Shown here piece after piece: positions 1 to 8,042 of a stretch of DNA of 11,644 nt (positions are counted from its first letter, which is position 1; the number at the start of each line of letters is the position of its first letter). The stretch lies in assembly GCA_016735415.1 (NCBI GenBank), contig JAERRP010000640.1, forward strand, positions 1 to 11,644, read 5' to 3'. Both the position numbers and the translations under genes were made by a program. This DNA is from Desulfobacterales bacterium (lineage in GTDB: Bacteria; Desulfobacterota; Desulfobacteria; Desulfobacterales; UBA5852). The notes beneath the pieces were generated by a model. That model was not told where the DNA came from, did no database searches, and was given only the letters and a program-made list of their open reading frames with translations.

Positions 1-211
1 AAGCCACGTTCCATGTGGGAATCATGATGACCATGCCGTTTTCGAGGACCTTCATGATATAGAAATCATGCTTTTCGCCATTGACCACCCGGGTCTCGAT
101 GGCGGTAATCTGACCCACGCCATGCGCGGGGTAGACCGCAAGGTCACCGACGGCGAAAGGCATTTCCGTTTCCCCGGCGGTATCTTGTTCTTTACTTTTT
201 TTATCCGTCAT
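1..211 (-). CDS. CarD/CdnL-family transcriptional regulator (N-terminal part, runs off left edge)
   Basis: The first 70 residues of a protein whose remainder lies beyond the left edge. After a short charged, low-complexity leader (about residues 1-17) comes a typical CarD/CdnL/TRCF RNA-polymerase-interacting domain opening: FAVGDLAVYPAHGVGQI, then a stretch around KHDFYIMKVLENGMVIMIP. Proteins of this family bind the RNA polymerase beta subunit and stabilise open promoter complexes, often at rRNA and growth-related promoters. The ATG at 211-209 has only a weak upstream AGG as ribosome site, but a good promoter lies just upstream and no other start fits. CarD beside pth, rplY and prs is a recurring deltaproteobacterial arrangement. 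Here it is separated from them by hppA and a terminator, so it is its own transcription unit. Family assignment is firm; the exact regulon is unknown. Confidence 0.9.
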   Translation of the reverse strand, partial: MTDKKSKEQDTAGETEMPFAVGDLAVYPAHGVGQITAIETRVVNGEKHDFYIMKVLENGMVIMIPTWNVA

Positions 212-248
212 ATACCTGTACCGTTACAATCCAAGTAAACAAATTTCC

Positions 249-261
249 CTAATTTAATTAG
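249..261. promoter_or_regulatory. AT-rich 13-bp palindrome over the CarD transcription start (possible operator)
   Basis: CTAATTTAATTAG is a perfect palindrome around its central base. It lies immediately downstream of the predicted -10 box, where a bound repressor could block initiation. Palindromes this AT-rich can arise by chance, so this is only a candidate operator. Confidence 0.2.
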
Positions 262-265
262 AAAG

Positions 266-294
266 ATAATAGCATAGCCTCGGGAAACAATCAA
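266..294 (-). promoter_or_regulatory. Predicted sigma-70 promoter of the CarD gene
   Basis: On the minus strand a TTGATT -35 box (289-294) is followed by a 17-base spacer and a TATTAT -10 box (266-271). Transcription would start near 259, giving a leader of about 48 bases before the CarD start codon. The promoter begins only a few bases beyond the terminator that ends the upstream operon, as expected for an independent unit. It was found by consensus matching only. Confidence 0.55.
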
Positions 295-296
295 TT

Positions 297-335
297 AAAA
301 AAGGATTGGCACAAAATCTGCGCCAATCCTTTTTT
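297..335 (-). terminator. Symmetrical rho-independent terminator after hppA
   Basis: Arms at 297-310 and 322-335 are exact reverse complements. They form an eight-pair GGATTGGC/GCCAATCC stem flanked by six A on one side and six T on the other, around an 11-base loop. In the minus-strand sense the stem is followed by a run of T, as in an intrinsic terminator. The hppA stop codon is about 30 bases upstream. Because it also has a T run on the plus strand it could act in both directions, but no convergent plus-strand gene reaches it. Confidence 0.88.
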
Positions 336-363
336 ATGGATCAAACCGATGTGACGGTACCGA

Positions 364-2373
364 TTACAGCAGGAACGGCACCATCAGCAGCGCAACCACG
401 TTGAGAATCTTGATCATCGGGTTGATAGCCGGGCCGGCGGTATCTTTGTAGGGGTCACCTACAGTGTCGCCGGTAACGGCCGCTTTATGGGAATCGCTGC
501 CCTTGCCCCCCAGATGGCCGTCTTCAATGTATTTCTTGGCGTTGTCCCAGGCCGCGCCGCCGGTGGTCATGGAAAGGGCCACGAACACACCGGTAACGAT
601 GGATCCGATGAGCATTCCACCCAGCGCAATTTTACCCAGGATGAAACCCACCAGGAGCGGGGCGACAACCGGCAGAATGGCCGGCACCACCATCTCTTTC
701 AGGGCAAACTTGGTGACGATGTCAACACAGGCACCGTAATCCGGCTTGGCGGTACCTTCCATGATACCGGGAATTTCACGGAACTGACGACGGACTTCTT
801 CCACCACGGCGCCGCCGGCGTTACCAACCGCTCTCATGGCGATGGAGGCGAACAGATAAGGCAGCAGGCCGCCGATAAACAGGCCGATGATAACATTGAC
901 GTTGGAGAGATCGAAAGAAATGGCTTCGTCGCCGCCCTGTATCTTGAATTCCATAACGAAAGCGGAAAACAGAACCAGGGCGGCCAGGCCGGCGGAACCG
1001 ATGGCGTAACCCTTGGTGACGGCCTTGGTGGTGTTGCCGACCGCATCCAGGGGATCGGTCACGGCGCGGACACTTTCGTCCATTCCAGCCATTTCGGCGA
1101 TACCACCGGCGTTGTCCGTAATGGGGCCGTAAGCATCGATCGCGATCACCATACCGGTCATGGAGAGCATGGAAATAGCGGCCATGGCAAGACCATAAAT
1201 CCCGGCGAAGTTGTAGGACAGAAAGATGGCCAGGCAGATCGCCAGAACGGGAGCGGCCGTGGCCTGCATGGAAACGGCCAGACCGGCGATGATATTGGTG
1301 CCGTGACCCGTGGTGGACGCTTCGGCAATGGACTTAACCGGCCCGTAAAGACCGGTATAGTATTCGGTGATGATGACGATCACAACCGTCAGGACCAGGC
1401 CGATCAGGGTGCAGTAATAAATGTTCAGGGCGGAGATGTCGGGGATATTGCCCATGAACTTCATCGTGGCAAAGTAGAATGCCACCCCGGCCATGATCGC
1501 GGCGCCGAACATGCCTTTGTAAAGCGCGCCCATGATGTAGCCGCTGGAACCCAGGCGTACGAAGAAAATGGCAATCATGGAGGCGAGGATGGAGATAGCG
1601 CCCAGCACCAGCGGAAACTCGGTGGCCATTTGAATGTTGGGGAACATCAGACTGCCGATAAGCATGGCGGCCACGGCGGTTACCGCGTAGGTCTCGAACA
1701 GGTCGGCGGCCATACCGGCACAGTCGCCCACGTTGTCGCCCACGTTGTCGGCGATGGTGGCCGGGTTGCGCGGATCGTCTTCCGGAATACCGGCTTCGAC
1801 CTTACCCACCAGATCGGCCCCCACGTCGGCACCTTTGGTAAAGATACCGCCGCCGAGACGGGCAAAGATCGAAATAAGGCTACCGCCGAATCCGAGAGCC
1901 ACCAGGGCAACGACGTCATGGGTAAGCGCGTAGTAACCGGCCACCGAGGCCAGGGCCAGACCGGCCACGATCATACCGGTAACGGCACCGCCCTTGAAGG
2001 CCATGGACAGGCCGGCGGCCATACCCTTTTTGGCCGCTTCGGCGGTCCTGACGTTGGCGAGTACGGAAACCCGCATGCCAATATAGCCCGCCACAAAGGA
2101 GGCCAGGGCCCCCACAAGAAAGCCAATGGCGGTCTTGGCCCCCATGGTTGCAAAAATAACGGCAAAAATGATGATGCCGGCAACCCCCATACTTTTCATC
2201 TGGCGATTGAGATAGGCGATCGCGCCTTCCTGGATAGCGCTTGCGATCTCCTGCATTTTTTCGTCTCCGGCCGGTGCGCCTTTAACAATTGCGGCCAGAA
2301 TGATAGCAAACAAAATACCGGATACGCCTACGAGCGAACATGTCAGCGGCAGATTATTCAATACAGCGTCCAT
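364..2373 (-). CDS. hppA: Proton-translocating membrane pyrophosphatase (K+-independent type)
   Basis: An integral membrane enzyme that couples hydrolysis of pyrophosphate to proton pumping. The 669-residue product with many hydrophobic segments matches the usual family size of about 660-770. Catalytic signatures are [11 protein letters not shown] (about 183-193), the Asp-rich [19 protein letters not shown] just after it, and [15 protein letters not shown] near 635-649. In the segment [10 protein letters not shown] (about 446-455) Lys and Thr occupy the two positions that distinguish K+-independent proton pumps from K+-dependent ones, which carry Ala and Gly/Ala. An earlier in-frame start at 2391 exists, but the ATG at 2373 is preferred because a near-perfect GGAGGAAAG lies directly before it. 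The gene lies 30 bp after pth and ends the operon. It would recover energy from the pyrophosphate made in biosynthesis, a common trait of energy-limited anaerobes. Confidence 0.96.
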   Translation of the reverse strand: MDAVLNNLPLTCSLVGVSGILFAIILAAIVKGAPAGDEKMQEIASAIQEGAIAYLNRQMKSMGVAGIIIFAVIFATMGAKTAIGFLVGALASFVAGYIGMRVSVLANVRTAEAAKKGMAAGLSMAFKGGAVTGMIVAGLALASVAGYYALTHDVVALVALGFGGSLISIFARLGGGIFTKGADVGADLVGKVEAGIPEDDPRNPATIADNVGDNVGDCAGMAADLFETYAVTAVAAMLIGSLMFPNIQMATEFPLVLGAISILASMIAIFFVRLGSSGYIMGALYKGMFGAAIMAGVAFYFATMKFMGNIPDISALNIYYCTLIGLVLTVVIVIITEYYTGLYGPVKSIAEASTTGHGTNIIAGLAVSMQATAAPVLAICLAIFLSYNFAGIYGLAMAAISMLSMTGMVIAIDAYGPITDNAGGIAEMAGMDESVRAVTDPLDAVGNTTKAVTKGYAIGSAGLAALVLFSAFVMEFKIQGGDEAISFDLSNVNVIIGLFIGGLLPYLFASIAMRAVGNAGGAVVEEVRRQFREIPGIMEGTAKPDYGACVDIVTKFALKEMVVPAILPVVAPLLVGFILGKIALGGMLIGSIVTGVFVALSMTTGGAAWDNAKKYIEDGHLGGKGSDSHKAAVTGDTVGDPYKDTAGPAINPMIKILNVVALLMVPFLL

Positions 2374-2377
2374 TCTT

Positions 2378-2383
2378 TCCTCC
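2378..2383 (-). promoter_or_regulatory. Ribosome binding site that fixes the hppA start
   Basis: GGAGGA on the minus strand lies four bases before the ATG at 2373. The two earlier in-frame ATG codons, at 2391 and 2385, lack such a site and would place this element inside the coding region. Confidence 0.75.
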
Positions 2384-2403
2384 ATCAGCAATTTCGAGTA
2401 AAT

Positions 2404-3030
2404 TCATGATTTCCGATTAAACCTGTTCATACCGAATTCCACCCCATGGCAGAGGATCGTCACTGCGGCTTCCGCGGCGCGGCCCAGGATTCCGTCCAGT
2501 TGTTCTTCTTCACCTGCACTGAACGGCACCAAAACATGTCGGATGACATCACCGCCGCGCTCGGGACGCCCGATACCGATGCGCAATCGGGGAAAATCCC
2601 CATTGCCCAGGGTGTCCACGAGTGACTTCACTCCCTTGTGGCCTCCATGCCCTCCTTTCTCTTTTATTTTTATGCGTCCTAAAGCAAGATCAATATCGTC
2701 ATGAATGATCAATAGGTCCCTGGTGGAGATACCGTAATATGACATTAAGCGCAAGACCGGAGGACCGCTGCGATTCATAAAAGCTTGAGGCTGGACGAGC
2801 GCCACCGCCATCCCGGCCACGATACCGGTGCCAAAAACGCAATTGAACCACTTTTGGTCAAGGGGGATACCACATTCGCGGCGGATGCGATCCACTACCA
2901 TGAAACCCGCATTGTGGCGTGTATTCCGGTAATCCTCTCCCGGATTGCCCAGACCCGCAATCAGATATCGTGGTGTCGGCCTTGTTCCAAAAAACCGTTG
3001 GCCTAATGCGGTCAGTAAACCCACAGGCAT
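2404..3030 (-). CDS. pth: Peptidyl-tRNA hydrolase
   Basis: Cytoplasmic enzyme that cleaves peptidyl-tRNAs dropped from stalled ribosomes so that the tRNA can be recycled. The 208-residue protein has the diagnostic order: YLIAGLGNPG (about 22-31), NTRHNAG with the catalytic His at 39, QAFMNRSG with Asn 86, and HDDIDL with Asp 111. At the conserved GGHGGHNG-type loop it reads GGHGGHKG, so the Asn equivalent to E. coli Asn114 appears replaced by Lys 132. About 20 extra residues precede the usual family start. The ATG at 3030 has only a weak purine-rich site, and no internal ATG fits better. It is 56 bp after rplY and 30 bp before hppA, in the common rplY-pth pairing of translation genes. Function is confident; the effect of Lys 132 is unknown. 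Confidence 0.95.
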   Translation of the reverse strand: MPVGLLTALGQRFFGTRPTPRYLIAGLGNPGEDYRNTRHNAGFMVVDRIRRECGIPLDQKWFNCVFGTGIVAGMAVALVQPQAFMNRSGPPVLRLMSYYGISTRDLLIIHDDIDLALGRIKIKEKGGHGGHKGVKSLVDTLGNGDFPRLRIGIGRPERGGDVIRHVLVPFSAGEEEQLDGILGRAAEAAVTILCHGVEFGMNRFNRKS

Positions 3031-3086
3031 CCGTCCACCGGGAAGGGTTAGGCTCCCGACTGAGCCCCTCGGCAGCCTTGCCGGCG

Positions 3087-3728
3087 TTACTCGGCTTCGG
3101 TTTCGGCTTCGCCCTCTTCAGCTTCCACTTCGGCCTCTTCGTCCTCCTCGACCTCTTCTTCATCTTCAGCTTTACGCCCGCTGAGAATGGTCAGGATGGT
3201 AAAATTGACCTCGTGGGGGATTTCCACATCCTCTTCCAGGGGAAGGTCTTCGACGTGGATGGATTCCCCCATGGCGAGTTCGCTGATATCGATTTCGATC
3301 ATTTCGGGAATATCATCGGGCAGGCATAGAACTTCCAGCTCACGCCGGACGATCTGCAGCAGGCCGCCCATTTCGACGCCCTCGGATTTACCCCGGGTGA
3401 CAATCGGTACCCGGGCCCGAATTTTGCGGTCCATGACAACTTCGTAAAAATCGGCATGAATGAACTGGCCGCTGACCGGATGACGCTGCAGCTCTTTCAG
3501 GAGCGCCCTGCGCGCACCAATGCTTTCAATGGCAAGCGTTACAAAAACCTGGCCGGCCCTGGATGATTTGAGCACCAGTTCCAGTTCACGGGTGTTGACC
3601 GCAATGGGCGTCGGCTCATTTCCGGAGCCGTAAAGAATCGCCGGGATCTGGCCTGCGCGGCGCAAAACCCGCGCGGGACCATTTCCTCTGGTTGTGCGTG
3701 TATTGGCATTGAGATTAAGAAAATCCAA
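3087..3728 (-). CDS. rplY: 50S ribosomal protein L25, CTC/TL5 type
   Basis: Binds 5S rRNA in the large ribosomal subunit. The 213-residue product is the long two-domain form. An N-terminal L25 domain covers about residues 5-93 (ARVLRRAGQIPAILYG, then HPVSGQFIHADFYEV), followed by a beta-rich CTC C-terminal domain to about 183. A very acidic tail of Glu, Asp and Ala makes up the last 30 residues, as in many bacterial CTC proteins. Translation begins at a TTG codon (3728-3726). An AGGGAGGA ribosome site lies seven bases upstream, and an in-frame stop two codons upstream rules out any longer protein. It lies 110 bp after prs and 56 bp before pth, a standard order in this lineage. Confidence 0.95.
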   Translation of the reverse strand: MDFLNLNANTRTTRGNGPARVLRRAGQIPAILYGSGNEPTPIAVNTRELELVLKSSRAGQVFVTLAIESIGARRALLKELQRHPVSGQFIHADFYEVVMDRKIRARVPIVTRGKSEGVEMGGLLQIVRRELEVLCLPDDIPEMIEIDISELAMGESIHVEDLPLEEDVEIPHEVNFTILTILSGRKAEDEEEVEEDEEAEVEAEEGEAETEAE

Positions 3729-3735
3729 GAATCAG

Positions 3736-3743
3736 TCCTCCCT
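3736..3743 (-). promoter_or_regulatory. Ribosome binding site supporting the rplY TTG start
   Basis: AGGGAGGA on the minus strand lies seven bases before the TTG codon at 3728. With an in-frame TGA just upstream of that TTG, this makes a non-ATG start the only credible one. Confidence 0.75.
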
Positions 3744-3838
3744 GACAACCTATAATGGCGGTGTGCGCTGAAAATGGTGAGGCGTCCACCTGTTTGTGGC
3801 TTATCACCCGGATCAAAAGACCGGAATGATGGCAAGGG

Positions 3839-4777
3839 TTATACAAACAATGACGTTACCGAATCTCCCCGATGACCGCGGATAATCGCCTCACCCACAA
3901 GGGGAGCGATGCTCAAAACCTTGATCTTGTCGCATGCCGCCGCTTCGGCACCGAGGGGAATCGTATCGGTGACAACCAGACTGCTGAGCGCTGAATCGGT
4001 TACCCGCTCGACGGCCGGTCCGGACAAAACAGGATGCGAACAGCAGGCGTGGACTTCGCGCGCGCCCCGACCCATGACGGCCGTCGCCGCCTCCGTCAGC
4101 GTTCCCGCGGTATCGGCCATATCGTCAAGAATGATGGCGATCTTGTCCTGCACATCGCCGATAACGGCCATGGCTTTGGCCACGTTGGGTTTGTCGCGTC
4201 TTTTGTCGATAATGGCCAGATCGGCATTCAGCCGCTTGGCGAAGGCGCGCGCCCTTACGACACCACCTGTGTCCGGGGACACAACCACCAGATTTCCCTG
4301 GTAGCGTCCCCGCATGTAGTCCAGAATGACCGGGGTGGCAAACAGGTTGTCCACCGGAATATTGAAAAAACCCTGGATCTGGCCGGCATGCAGGTCCATG
4401 GTGATGATGCGGTTGGCACCGGCAACAGTCACCATGTCGGCCACGAGTTTGGCGCTGATGGGCACCCGTGGTGCGACCTTTTTATCCTGGCGGGCATACC
4501 CGTAATAGGGAATGACGGCCGTGATGCGACTGGCGGAAGAACGCTTTAAAGCATCGATCATCAGAAGCAGCTCGACCAGATTGTCGTTGACCGGACGACA
4601 GGTCGATTGGACGATGAAAACGTCCCTGCCCCGAACGTTTTCATCGATTTCGATCTGGATTTCGCCGTCACTGAAGGTTTTAACTTTGGCCCCGCCCTGC
4701 GGCATATCCAGATAGTCACAAACTTTCCTGGCTAAAAAAGGGTTCGAATTCCCGGTGAAGATTGCCAAACGGTTCAT
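3839..4777 (-). CDS. prs: Ribose-phosphate pyrophosphokinase (PRPP synthetase)
   Basis: Makes phosphoribosyl pyrophosphate from ribose 5-phosphate and ATP, the precursor for purines, pyrimidines, histidine, tryptophan and NAD. The 312-residue length is normal for the class I enzyme. Landmarks are [20 protein letters not shown] (35-54), [10 protein letters not shown] (91-100), the metal-binding [12 protein letters not shown] with His 130, [14 protein letters not shown] (167-180), DKRR (191-194) and the PRPP-binding loop DDMADTAGT (218-226). The ATG at 4777 has an AGGA ribosome site eight bases upstream. It sits 30 bp downstream of tRNA-Gln and upstream of rplY. The ispE / tRNA-Gln / prs / rplY / pth order is conserved in many deltaproteobacteria. 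No residue looks aberrant. Confidence 0.97.
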   Translation of the reverse strand: MNRLAIFTGNSNPFLARKVCDYLDMPQGGAKVKTFSDGEIQIEIDENVRGRDVFIVQSTCRPVNDNLVELLLMIDALKRSSASRITAVIPYYGYARQDKKVAPRVPISAKLVADMVTVAGANRIITMDLHAGQIQGFFNIPVDNLFATPVILDYMRGRYQGNLVVVSPDTGGVVRARAFAKRLNADLAIIDKRRDKPNVAKAMAVIGDVQDKIAIILDDMADTAGTLTEAATAVMGRGAREVHACCSHPVLSGPAVERVTDSALSSLVVTDTIPLGAEAAACDKIKVLSIAPLVGEAIIRGHRGDSVTSLFV

Positions 4778-4807
4778 CGCCGCATTCCTGTCTGCATCAG
4801 TAATTAG

Positions 4808-4882
4808 TGGCTGGGGCGGGGGGGTTCGAACCTCCGAATGCAGGGACCAAAACCCTGTGTCTTGCCACTTGACGACGCCCCA
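4808..4882 (-). tRNA. tRNA-Gln (anticodon UUG)
   Basis: A 75-base cloverleaf aligns arm for arm with bacterial tRNA-Gln. The acceptor stem is TGGGGCG/CGCCCCA, the anticodon stem is CAGGG/CCCTG around loop TTTTGGT (anticodon at 4848-4850), and the T loop is TTCGAAC. The discriminator is G, and CCA is encoded at 4808-4810. The D arm has the short three-pair stem usual for tRNA-Gln. The T stem is GGAGG/CCCCC, leaving one A-C mismatch in the middle of the stem. The gene lies between ispE and prs in the same direction with gaps of 43 and 30 bp, so it is probably processed from the polycistronic transcript. No separate promoter was evident. Confidence 0.95.
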
Positions 4883-4925
4883 ATAATTGTGAAACCCGCA
4901 TCAAGACCTGTTTCCAGGCCCTTGC

Positions 4926-5795
4926 TCAAACCAGCAAGACCCCCTGAAAAAACTGCCAGTGGTTACGAGCGGCCAGGGTTTCCCGGGCTTTCAGGGTCGC
5001 CTCCGGGCTTTTAAACAGGCCCACGACCGAAGATCCGCTCCCCGACATGCAGGCCCCATCGGCCCCATGGCCAAGCAGCTCGGTTTTAATGGACAAAATA
5101 TCCGGACAGCGTTGGATTGCCGACGACTCAAGATCGTTGCACAGGTGGGCGCCGACCTTAAAAGCTTCCTTTTTCAAAAGGAATCCTTTAAGTTTTTTTT
5201 CACAATTTGTCAATCTTAAATTAAGCGCCCCGTAGACCTCAGCCGTTGACAATCCCCCACCGGGAAAGACGATCAGGATCGATAGGGGCCTCAAACCCCG
5301 GTAAGGTTGAATCTTTTCCCCGATACCGGAAACGATGGCCGGTCGGCCATAGAGGAAATAGGGCACGTCGGCCCCCAGGGGCAACGCCAGGGCTGTCAGT
5401 TCGTCGGGTGATAAAGGGTGGCCAAAATAGCGGTTCAAGACCTTGAGCACGGTGGCCGCGTTGCTGCTTCCGCCGCCCAAACCGGCACCCACCGGTATCC
5501 GCTTGATGATTTCCATCCTGAGGCCGAAGGATGCCCCCGACGTTTTACGGATCAGCGCGGAACGAAAGCGCAGGGCGGCACGACAGGCCAGGTTGGAGGT
5601 GTCCTCCGGCACTCCCCGGGCGTTGCAGCGAATCGATATGTCGGAGCCTTCGAAGTGGAAATGGATATGATCGTAGAGATCGACGCAGGCCATCAGGGAT
5701 ACCAGATCGTGATACCCGTCCGCGCGCTTGCCGGTAACGGCAAGGAAAAGATTGACTTTGGCCGGCGACCGGCTTTCAAGTTCAGAGGGCATCAT
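4926..5795 (-). CDS. ispE: 4-diphosphocytidyl-2-C-methyl-D-erythritol kinase
   Basis: A GHMP-family kinase that phosphorylates CDP-methylerythritol, the fourth step of the MEP isoprenoid pathway. With the start used here the protein has 289 residues, the usual family length. SPAKVNLFLAVTGKRADGYHDL near the N-terminus carries the conserved active-site Lys. The glycine-rich ATP loop PVGAGLGGGSSNAATVL lies at about 101-117, GADVPYFLYG at about 141-150 holds the catalytic Asp, and a C-terminal GHMP motif ACMSGSGSSVVGLF is near 248-261. Start choice is uncertain. ATG codons at 5795 and 5792 put SPAK about nine residues in, like E. coli IspE, while a TTG at 5810 would add five residues. None has a good ribosome site, and translation may depend on the gene 49 bp upstream. 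tRNA-Gln follows after 43 bp. Confidence 0.95.
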   Translation of the reverse strand: MMPSELESRSPAKVNLFLAVTGKRADGYHDLVSLMACVDLYDHIHFHFEGSDISIRCNARGVPEDTSNLACRAALRFRSALIRKTSGASFGLRMEIIKRIPVGAGLGGGSSNAATVLKVLNRYFGHPLSPDELTALALPLGADVPYFLYGRPAIVSGIGEKIQPYRGLRPLSILIVFPGGGLSTAEVYGALNLRLTNCEKKLKGFLLKKEAFKVGAHLCNDLESSAIQRCPDILSIKTELLGHGADGACMSGSGSSVVGLFKSPEATLKARETLAARNHWQFFQGVLLV

Positions 5796-5844
5796 GGGGG
5801 GGCATTGCAATGGGAACGAGGCCTTCGAAATGGTGAAACCCCTT

Positions 5845-6225
5845 TCAGGCTTTTTCCCTCACATAAATCATGCGCAGATCATAGAGAAGGCTTTTCAGTA
5901 TATTCTCTTCGTCGGGGTTCAGGTTGCCTTTGGTTTTTTCCTCCAGCATAGCGAGCAAGTCGATGGTCTGTTTGGCAATCGCTAAATTCTTCGTTTTTTT
6001 ACCGCCGCCCGGTTCTTCCAGGATTCCCAGCTGCACGAGGGCCGATGAGTTCAACGAAATGATAAAGGTGGAAAAATCGATGGCCGGCAATTGAGTGCCT
6101 TCTGCATCCGGCTGTGCACCCGTTCTGGTTTCGGTCTGGTCCTGATCGGCGGACGCATCGGCATTCACCGGTTCGGCACCTGATTCACTCGTTGGGGGGG
6201 ACGTGTCTTTTTTTTCTTCACTCAT
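5845..6225 (-). CDS. DUF1844 domain-containing protein
   Basis: A 126-residue protein of unknown function. Residues 1-45 are a low-complexity hydrophilic leader rich in Glu, Asp, Thr, Ser and Pro, probably disordered. Residues 49-122 form the DUF1844 domain, recognised from IDFSTFIISLNSSALVQLG, then LAIAKQTIDLLAMLEEKTKGN and the ending LLYDLRMIYV. The domain looks all-helical, with no signal peptide or membrane segment. An ORF opens further upstream at 6279, but the ATG at 6225 is preferred. A GGGAG ribosome site lies eight bases before it, and the product then begins MSEEKK, like other family members. It lies between serA (129 bp upstream) and ispE (49 bp downstream). No function is assigned. 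Confidence 0.88.
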   Translation of the reverse strand: MSEEKKDTSPPTSESGAEPVNADASADQDQTETRTGAQPDAEGTQLPAIDFSTFIISLNSSALVQLGILEEPGGGKKTKNLAIAKQTIDLLAMLEEKTKGNLNPDEENILKSLLYDLRMIYVREKA

Positions 6226-6354
6226 GGGGCAATCTCCCGCGGCAATGGCTGGCTTCGGCGTTGTGTAGGCGTGATGCATGCTTGCGCCGGCAGCCGGTTT
6301 GCCGCCATCATTGTCAAAGGCTTGAGGCCATGATTCCGAAACTATTAAACCACA

Positions 6355-7950
6355 TTAGCCACGGCACTCCAGAAACTCAAGCGGCATTACGGTTTTGACC
6401 ATCGGTAACCGACGGAGCTCTTCAAGAACATCGTCGGGAATGGCCGTATCTGTGCTGAGAAAAACGATATTGCGGTTGCCTCCCTCTTCCTGGCCGACCT
6501 GCATCCGGCCGATATTGATATTATGGTTACCGAGCGTGGTACCGATACTGCCAATCGCGCCCGGCTTGTCCACATTATGAATCAGCGCCATATGAGCCAT
6601 GGGAATCATTTCCAGGCGGAAATTATTGACCCGGACGAGGCGCGAATCTTTCTTGCCGTAAATTGTCCCCGCGACCTTGCTTTCCATTTCGGTCGTGACG
6701 ACCCGCACGCTGACGAGATTCAGGAATTCATCGGATTCGGCGCTGGTGGTCTCGGTAATTTTGATGCCCCTTTCTTTGGCCAGCACGGCGGCATTGACCG
6801 AGTTGACATCGTCCTTGACGGTCGGCGTCAATAACCCTTTGATGATGGCCGTGGTAACGGGTGTCAGGTCAAGTCCCTGAAAGTCTCCGCTGTATTCAAC
6901 CGAGACTTCTTTGACGGGGCCATGGACCAGCTGAGGCATCAGGCAGCCGATCTGATCGCCCAGTTTGAGAAACGGCCGCAGACGGACGAGCAGTTCCCCG
7001 GTGACCGATGGCGCGTTCACGGCGTTGACCACGACCCCCTCCTTCAGGAAGGCCATGATCTGTTTCACCACGGCCACGGCCACGTTGGTTTGCGCCTCGA
7101 GGGTCGCGGCCCCCAGATGGGGGGTGCCGATCAGATGGTCCAGTTTGACCAGGGGCGAATCTCCAGGAGGTTCGGTTTCGAAGACGTCCAGCGCGGCCCC
7201 GGCGACTTTACCCGCCACCATGGCCGCGTACAGGTCGTCCTCTTTGACAATCCCCCCCCGGGAACAGTTGATCAGCATGACACCGTCCTTCATCCGGGAA
7301 AAAGCCGCTTGATCGATCAGGCCGATGGTGTCTTTTAACTTGGGCACATGGATGGTAATAAAATCCGCCCGGCGGTAGAGTTCTTCCAACCCCACCGTTT
7401 CAAAACCGGCCTTTTGGATTCGCTCCGGATTCACATGCGGATCGTAAACCAGGACCTTCAACCGCAGCCCCCTGGCCCGGTCGGCCACGATCGAGCCGAT
7501 TTTGCCGAAGCCGATAACGCCGAGCGTCTTACCGAAAATCTCGCGCCCCTGGAGCAATTTCTTGTCCCACCGGCCCGCGCGCAACGATGCGGTTCCCTGG
7601 GGGACATTGCGGGTCAACGACATCAGCATGGCAATCGCATGCTCGGCGGTGGTGATAACGTTGCCATCCGGAGTGTTCATGACCACGACACCATGGTGGG
7701 TGGCGGCCGGGATATCGACATTGTCCAACCCGATGCCGGCCCGGCCAACGACTTTCAAGCGGGTGGCCCGGGATAACAAGTCTTCCGTGACCCTGGTGGC
7801 GCTTCGAATGATCAGGCCGTCATAATCGTCGATGATTTCGGCCAGGGCCGCCGGCGTCAGGCCGGTCTTGACGTCAACCGAGAGCCCCTCTTCGGCCTCC
7901 AGCATCTCAATGCCCACCTCACCCAGGTTGTCGCTCACCAATACCTTCAT
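6355..7950 (-). CDS. serA: D-3-phosphoglycerate dehydrogenase (long form with ASB and ACT domains)
   Basis: Catalyses the first step of serine synthesis, oxidising 3-phosphoglycerate with NAD+. The 531 residues match the long type I enzyme. The N-terminal 2-hydroxyacid dehydrogenase part has GRAGIGLDNVD (about 69-79), the NAD-binding motif GFGKIG (about 147-152) followed by VYDP, and the catalytic trio Arg 231 (CSRGG), Glu 258 (DVFETEP) and His 278 (TPHLGAAT). An intervening ASB domain covers about 320-445, and an ACT domain from about 453 (MALIHNVDKPGAIG) probably binds serine for feedback control. The start at 7950 is chosen over one 15 bases upstream because GGAGGAG lies just before it and overlaps the longer version. 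It is first in the minus-strand gene run and has a strong promoter about 100 bp upstream. Confidence 0.97.
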   Translation of the reverse strand: MKVLVSDNLGEVGIEMLEAEEGLSVDVKTGLTPAALAEIIDDYDGLIIRSATRVTEDLLSRATRLKVVGRAGIGLDNVDIPAATHHGVVVMNTPDGNVITTAEHAIAMLMSLTRNVPQGTASLRAGRWDKKLLQGREIFGKTLGVIGFGKIGSIVADRARGLRLKVLVYDPHVNPERIQKAGFETVGLEELYRRADFITIHVPKLKDTIGLIDQAAFSRMKDGVMLINCSRGGIVKEDDLYAAMVAGKVAGAALDVFETEPPGDSPLVKLDHLIGTPHLGAATLEAQTNVAVAVVKQIMAFLKEGVVVNAVNAPSVTGELLVRLRPFLKLGDQIGCLMPQLVHGPVKEVSVEYSGDFQGLDLTPVTTAIIKGLLTPTVKDDVNSVNAAVLAKERGIKITETTSAESDEFLNLVSVRVVTTEMESKVAGTIYGKKDSRLVRVNNFRLEMIPMAHMALIHNVDKPGAIGSIGTTLGNHNINIGRMQVGQEEGGNRNIVFLSTDTAIPDDVLEELRRLPMVKTVMPLEFLECRG

Positions 7951-7954
7951 CAAT

Positions 7955-7961
7955 CTCCTCC
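7955..7961 (-). promoter_or_regulatory. Ribosome binding site that fixes the serA start
   Basis: GGAGGAG on the minus strand lies four bases before the ATG at 7950. A longer reading from 7965 would put this site inside the gene and add five residues not typical of the family. Confidence 0.78.
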
Positions 7962-8042
7962 ACATGAATAAGACGGCCGTTGCCTGCCGTTTGCGTGTCG
8001 CCCATCACCGGCGGAATGGTCGATCCGGTCAAATTGATTGCT

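Noticed and set aside
487..2409. 640-residue open frame on the plus strand, rich in Gly, His and Asp
   Set aside because: It is the antisense of hppA in GC-rich DNA. It has no ribosome site or recognisable domain, and its composition simply mirrors the membrane protein codons.
2858..3163. 101-residue minus-strand frame with a Lys/Arg-rich start
   Set aside because: The basic residues come from reading the acidic L25 tail codons out of frame, and the rest overlaps pth.
3780..3838. Possible terminator between prs and rplY
   Set aside because: Only a four-pair CCGG stem with a long loop and no T run; too weak to claim.
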